DNA of 64,000 nt from Desulfuromonas soudanensis. Lineage in GTDB: Bacteria; Desulfobacterota; Desulfuromonadia; Desulfuromonadales; WTL. This document shows, piece after piece, positions 60,694 through 64,000 of the stretch. The stretch covers positions 558,001 to 622,000 of the forward strand of contig NZ_CP010802.1 of NCBI RefSeq assembly GCF_001278055.1, in the 5' to 3' direction. Made by a program: the position numbers and the translations under genes. How positions within the stretch are numbered: position 1 is the stretch's first letter; each line of letters opens with the position of its first letter. The notes below the pieces were generated by a model. It did no database searches. It was given only the letters and a program-made list of their open reading frames with translations, and was not told the DNA's origin.

Positions 60694-60951
60694 ATGACCA
60701 CCTTGACTGCATCTGATGCCCGCGAGCATTTTGCCGACCTGCTTGAGAAGGCCCGGCACACCGGGGAGCGGACCATCATCACCCGTCGCGGGCGCAAACT
60801 GGCGGCGGTGGTACCTGTCGAAGACCTGGAGCTACTGGAAGAGCTGGAGGACCGCGTCGATCTGGCGGCGGTCCGGGAAGCCTTGAAGGAACGCGACAAG
60901 GCCGTCTCCTATGAGGAATTCCGGAAGACCCTCGGACTCGGGGAAAAGTGA
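60694..60951 (+). CDS. Phd/YefM family antitoxin
   Basis: The 85-residue protein begins MTTLTASDAREHFADLLEKARHTGERTIITRRGRKLAAVVPVEDLE, the Phd/YefM DNA-binding fold, and ends in an acidic helix that would bind the toxin. ATG 60694 follows GGAG. It lies three bases before a RelE-type toxin gene and behind a promoter with an operator-like palindrome. Confidence 0.9.
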   Translation: MTTLTASDAREHFADLLEKARHTGERTIITRRGRKLAAVVPVEDLELLEELEDRVDLAAVREALKERDKAVSYEEFRKTLGLGEK

Positions 60952-60954
60952 TCC

Positions 60955-61233
60955 GTGTTCGAAATCAGAATCCTCCCCGCGGCTCAAAAGAGCCTCATCA
61001 AGCTATCCCGGGCCGACCGTCGCCTCGTCCTTGCCATCGACAGCGCCATCCGTGCCCTCGCCGAAAATCCCCGCCCAGCCGGCTGTAAGCAGCTTGCCGG
61101 TTCCAAAGAACCGCCTCTGTACCGCATCCGGGTGGGTAATTACCGGATCATTTACGAGGTCCATGATGATGTTGTTCTGGTTTCGGTCATCCACGTTGGG
61201 CACCGGAAGGATATCTATCGCGTACTCAAGTGA
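60955..61233 (+). CDS. RelE/ParE family toxin
   Basis: The 92-residue protein starts with GTG and has the RelE fold: FEIRILPAAQKSLIKLSRADRRLVL, then LYRIRVGNYRIIYEVHDDVVLVSVIHVGHRKDIYR, with the Arg and Tyr residues used for ribosome-dependent mRNA cleavage in RelE. It follows the Phd-type antitoxin gene. Confidence 0.9.
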   Translation: MFEIRILPAAQKSLIKLSRADRRLVLAIDSAIRALAENPRPAGCKQLAGSKEPPLYRIRVGNYRIIYEVHDDVVLVSVIHVGHRKDIYRVLK

Positions 61234-61297
61234 GGGCTCCCGGAGCAGGGGGATGCCCATAAGTTCATAAGTTGCGAGGGTCAATCCCAACCATGGT

Positions 61298-61516
61298 GTG
61301 CTCTCAGTGCTGAACAAACAGGTTTCCAAAAGACTCTGGGATTACCTGGGTGAACATCCCGAACAGGTATTTGTTCTCAAGGCCCTGGGCCTGGTCGCCC
61401 TCATCAATATTTTCAGGGATGTTTTCTACCTCTGGTGGTTTACCATCCTCCTCTTCTCGCCGGTATTCATCTGGCAACTTACAGGACCGCAGGCGCTACG
61501 CCCTGCACCCGCCTGA
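61298..61516 (+). CDS. Small membrane protein or truncated gene
   Basis: A 72-codon frame starting with GTG has a basic amphipathic start (NKQVSKRLWDYLGEHPEQVF) and two hydrophobic stretches (VLKALGLVALINIF, FYLWWFTILLFSPVFIW). It runs into a dispersed repeat at about 61487, so the natural end is probably lost. There is no clear ribosome site. It may be a remnant. Confidence 0.35.
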   Translation: MLSVLNKQVSKRLWDYLGEHPEQVFVLKALGLVALINIFRDVFYLWWFTILLFSPVFIWQLTGPQALRPAPA

Positions 61517-61575
61517 CTTTCTTTTTATCCCGCCGAAAAGAAAGTCAGCAAAGAAAACGGCGGCCATGGCATGGA
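61487..61575. repeat. Dispersed hairpin repeat (GACTTTCTTTT...AAAAGAAAGTC)
   Basis: CTGACTTTCTTTT and AAAAGAAAGTCAG flank a short TATCCCGCCG loop. The flanks CGCAGGCGCTACGCCCTGCA and CCATGGCATGG relate it to the element at 22230-22320. The rest of 61576-61813 shows no gene. Confidence 0.7.
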
Positions 61576-61813
61576 GCATTTCTGGCGCGTGGTTTTCTGT
61601 CGTGTCAATTATCCGGGTTCAGGGGAGTAACGGGGTGCTTTTCTACCCCCGGTGACTTCCGGGAGCCCGGCAGTGGAAATAAGGGAAACTCCCCATGTTT
61701 TAGCTGAAACATGGGATTTATTCTGTTGATCGTTCCTCAATATGGGTACGATTGAAGCTAAACACACCGGGGCTAATGCTGCGGGGATCAGACCAAAATA
61801 ACGGCCTTGGATC

Positions 61814-62104
61814 TCACTCCCTCACCCGCTTACCCGCCACCTTGTACACCGTCAGATTCTCCCGCTTTCCCACCGCCACGACGATGACCACCACCCGGCT
61901 GTTATCTACCTGATAAACCAGCCGATAGCCGGCATTTTTCAGTTTGATCTTATAGCAGTCGGCCATTCCCTTGAGCCGGGAAGATTCGACACACGGCCGG
62001 ACCAGGCGCTCGGCAAGCTTCTTCTTGAACTGTTCACGGATCGTCCCATCGAGCTTCTTCCACTCCTTCAGCGCCGATTCCTTGAATTCGAGGTTAAAGG
62101 TCAT
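61814..62104 (-). CDS. relE: RelE family toxin, second pair
   Basis: The 96-residue protein MTFNLEFKESALKEWKKLDGTIREQFKKKL...GYRLVYQVDNSRVVVIVVAVGKRE has the RelE arrangement, including KxxLKNAGYRLVY and the late VGKRE strand with basic residues. The start at 62104 lies inside the last codons of the antitoxin gene (11-base overlap); the longer frame to 62131 only re-reads that gene. Confidence 0.9.
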   Translation of the reverse strand: MTFNLEFKESALKEWKKLDGTIREQFKKKLAERLVRPCVESSRLKGMADCYKIKLKNAGYRLVYQVDNSRVVVIVVAVGKRENLTVYKVAGKRVRE

Positions 62105-62339
62105 CGAGGGAAACCGGCACAGTCGGTTCACTCTCCCGCTCTTTGACGATGCGGGAGAGCTCGTAGTCTTCGAGCTTTTCCATGAGGGCCTCGAAAGCCT
62201 CGGCGGGGACGAGATAGGCGCTGGGTTTATTGTGGTTCAGAATCGCGACGGGGGTCCCCTCTGCTTCATGGATGATTCGAGAAGGATTTTTCTTCAGGTC
62301 GCTGATACTGACGGAGGCGCGGGCATAAAGACGTTCCAT
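62094..62339 (-). CDS. relB: Phd/RelB-like antitoxin (StbD type), second pair
   Basis: The 81-residue protein MERLYARASVSISDLKKNPSRIIHEAEGTPVAILNHNKPSAYLVPAEAFEALMEKLEDYEL is a Phd/YefM-fold antitoxin with a typical toxin-binding tail. ATG 62339 follows AAGAGGTC. Its 3' end overlaps the RelE-type toxin gene. Confidence 0.9.
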   Translation of the reverse strand: MERLYARASVSISDLKKNPSRIIHEAEGTPVAILNHNKPSAYLVPAEAFEALMEKLEDYELSRIVKERESEPTVPVSLDDL

Positions 62340-62344
62340 TTTTA

Positions 62345-62628
62345 AGACCTCTTTTGAGTGCTGTATGTAGTGCTAAATATAGGTCATATTTTCGCAGATA
62401 GCAAGGCCCCTCTCTGCCGGGGGAAGGCCCCCCCGGGTCAGGAGAGATGTCGCCTCTCCCTGAGTCATCCTGAAAAAGCCCTCAGCAGCCTCCAGTACCA
62501 TTTCACCCACCCGCCAGACCGGCAGCCGCCTCGGGCTGACCGCCACCACGCCAACCGTCGAACACCGCATCGCCGGCCCCAGGCCCCCAGGCCGTCAAGA
62601 TGCGACGGCCGGGGAGATTCCGGTGACC
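62345..62628. other. Spacer without a supported gene
   Basis: Open frames exist on both strands here but lack ribosome sites and family features. The bases near 62540-62630 are very GC-rich, unlike the toxin-antitoxin genes, and may be a fragment of core sequence. Confidence 0.35.
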
Positions 62629-63297
62629 CTAAGACTTGGCAAATGCTTTCTGAAAAGCGTCGATCTGCCTTTCCAGGTCATCAAGTGAGGATTTCAGCGG
62701 TGTTGCCTCCTTGTTCCTGGCCTGTTTGATTGCTTCGCCAAGGGTCGACATGAACAATTGAAGATCGGCATTGGGAATTCCATTCTGCTGAAACAATGCC
62801 GTGTTTTTTGAAAAAAAGGTCACCACCTCTTTCAATTCCGAGAGCACATTGGAAAAATTCTTCTTTTCCAAGGACTCCTGTGCCTCCTCTCCGATATACT
62901 TTTTTAACGTTTGAATGACCGGATGAACCTTGTAGTCGAAATGCCCCATGATTTCGAACAACAGAACCTGCATTGCAATAAAGCTTTTTTCAGATTTCTC
63001 CTCATGTTCGGATTCAAGAAACTGGCCGAGGGCAGTGATCGACGCAATGAATCGGTCATGCAGGTCGGCGGGCACCTGCTTCTCGAACGATCGGTAAACG
63101 TCAGCATACATCTTTTGTATTTCGCTTAAGGTCGCACGCGCCTCAGTCCATTGACCTCCCTCGAAGTGTTCTTCCAGCTCAGAGACTTCTTCGAGAATCG
63201 CTGTGAGATTTTGGGGCGGTGCAGGCTTGGCATAGGAAACCGCCGCCAGCAGAAGAAAACAGACTGTCGCGGCCATCCTTGGAAAAATCTTCACCAT
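62629..63297 (-). CDS. Exported helical protein of unknown function
   Basis: The 222-residue protein has a cleavable signal (MAATVCFLLLAAVSYA then KPAPP) and is otherwise almost entirely charged amphipathic helix, such as EVSELEEHFEGGQWTEARATLSEIQKMY and SELKEVVTFFSKNTALF. It has no cysteine in the mature part and no heme motif. A periplasmic four-helix-type bundle is likely. ATG 63297 is preferred over a GTG at 63306; GAGAGGTG precedes it. I do not recognise the family. Confidence 0.65.
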   Translation of the reverse strand: MVKIFPRMAATVCFLLLAAVSYAKPAPPQNLTAILEEVSELEEHFEGGQWTEARATLSEIQKMYADVYRSFEKQVPADLHDRFIASITALGQFLESEHEEKSEKSFIAMQVLLFEIMGHFDYKVHPVIQTLKKYIGEEAQESLEKKNFSNVLSELKEVVTFFSKNTALFQQNGIPNADLQLFMSTLGEAIKQARNKEATPLKSSLDDLERQIDAFQKAFAKS

Positions 63298-63385
63298 GAT
63301 ATTCACCTCTCTGTGTTGTTGGGGGCATTCTCGTTTCGAATAGGGGCCGATTGAACCCGAACATGCCGGGGCGAAAGCGCCTGCA

Positions 63386-64000
63386 TCACGTCATTCGGGG
63401 GGTGCGGTCGGTCAGGGTGTGGTAGGCAAGGAGGAACATCGCCGCGTTCCACGACTGTCCGGCCATCCCCATGGGGGCGCCGCTCGTGCCGTGGAACCAC
63501 TCGTTGAACTCCCAGTCGTTGACCTGATTGGCCAGGGCGAGTACTTCCAGCTCCTCCCAGGCCTCCTCCCTTTTCCCCAGCCGGTCGAGGGCGAGAATCC
63601 AGAAGGCGCCGGCGAAGGGCCAGCTGCCGCCGTTGTGGTACTGCCAGGGGAGATTCTGCTCGTGGCGCAGCATGTAGGGGCGCCAGTGGGGATCGCCCGG
63701 TTCGATGGGGGTCCCGACGACGCGCAGGGGATAGGGGCGGTGGGCGCCCCCTTCGATCACGGCCGAAACGATCCGTTCGCCGTGGGAGGGGTCGGCCAGG
63801 CCGGTGAGGAGGGCGAGGGTGTTGGCGAGGAGATCGGCCTCCAGCCCCCAGGAGGTGAAATTGACGAAGCTCAGGAAGAAGGGGGAGGGGGGCATCCCCT
63901 CGCGGATGTTATCCGTCATCCGCCGCATCCGCTGGGACGTCGGGAGCGTCTCGGCGAAGGGGTAGAAGAGCTCGCCGGCGCTCTGGCGGGTCTGTCCGGC
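63386..64000 (-). CDS. Glycoside hydrolase with (alpha/alpha)6-barrel features, C-terminal part
   Basis: The frame is open to the window edge; at least 204 residues are visible. WQYHNGGSWPFAGAFWILAL, LANQVNDWEFNEWFHG and AGQSWNAAMFLLAYHTL follow the C-terminal pattern of invertase-like and glycogen-debranching glycosidases (GH100/GH15/GH133-like), where the late Glu and Trp lie in the active cleft. The family cannot be fixed without the N-terminus. A role in glycogen, sucrose or trehalose use is inferred. Confidence 0.7.
   Translation of the reverse strand, partial: AGQTRQSAGELFYPFAETLPTSQRMRRMTDNIREGMPPSPFFLSFVNFTSWGLEADLLANTLALLTGLADPSHGERIVSAVIEGGAHRPYPLRVVGTPIEPGDPHWRPYMLRHEQNLPWQYHNGGSWPFAGAFWILALDRLGKREEAWEELEVLALANQVNDWEFNEWFHGTSGAPMGMAGQSWNAAMFLLAYHTLTDRTPRMT

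Noticed and set aside
62358-62729. 123-codon open frame on the plus strand
   Set aside because: It has no ribosome site, a low-complexity sequence and overlaps the 3' end of the exported helical protein gene on the other strand.

Overview
The window looks like a chromosomal segment of a GC-rich anaerobic bacterium of the Desulfuromonadales/Geobacterales (former Deltaproteobacteria). This is inferred from a class I hybrid-cluster protein, the gene order obgE-proB-proA-nadD-rsfS-rlmH, GEMM-I riboswitches, a fused radical SAM protein next to RNase G, and the codon and base usage. No rRNA or tRNA gene was seen. The taxonomic call is an inference from gene content.

Bases 1-32100 are mostly ordinary core genome. 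They hold the start of nhaA, a GapN-type aldehyde dehydrogenase, a MagIII-like DNA glycosylase, hcp, a PAS histidine kinase, comF, gpmI, a LapA-LapB fusion, a DksA/TraR protein, rlmH, rsfS, nadD, proA, proB, obgE, rpmA, rplU, rng and a radical SAM fusion protein, nearly all on the minus strand. A PHP hydrolase, a beta-carbonic anhydrase, a large DUF2339 membrane protein and a TetR-controlled RND efflux operon follow.

Bases 32200-39300 are accessory: a MNT/HEPN toxin-antitoxin pair, a Sel1-repeat exported protein flanked by two long direct repeats, a small orphan gene, and a lipoprotein made of six about 90-residue repeats plus a DUF1566-like domain. Bases 39340-44350 encode a HerA-like ATPase and a YdbL/YdbH envelope lipid-transport pair. 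Bases 44600-50340 carry a TacAT pair, a GEMM-I riboswitch in front of a DUF2007 gene and a diguanylate cyclase, a thioesterase, hicAB, and a very repeat-rich stretch that includes a 179-bp tandem repeat.

The most unusual region is 50400-59600. A second GEMM-I riboswitch, with its own promoter and terminator, precedes a NUDIX/MutT gene. Downstream of mutT, copies of the mutT tail and its 3' flank bracket successive insertions: a PrcB-like lipoprotein, then a solo NACHT/STAND-like ATPase (the best candidate for an undescribed defence gene), then IS4 and thioesterase remnants, then a putative nuclease followed by a complete EcoRII-type restriction-modification system (cytosine methyltransferase with N-terminal HTH, Vsr, EcoRII-like endonuclease). 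A short operator-like palindrome overlaps the methyltransferase promoter. Diverged inverted repeats of about 88 bp bound much of this island. This looks like a defence-island insertion hotspot.

Bases 59600-64000 hold a small lipoprotein, an internally deleted membrane-protein gene, two RelE-type toxin-antitoxin pairs, an exported helical protein and the C-terminal part of a glycosidase. At least five toxin-antitoxin pairs occur within about 30 kb.
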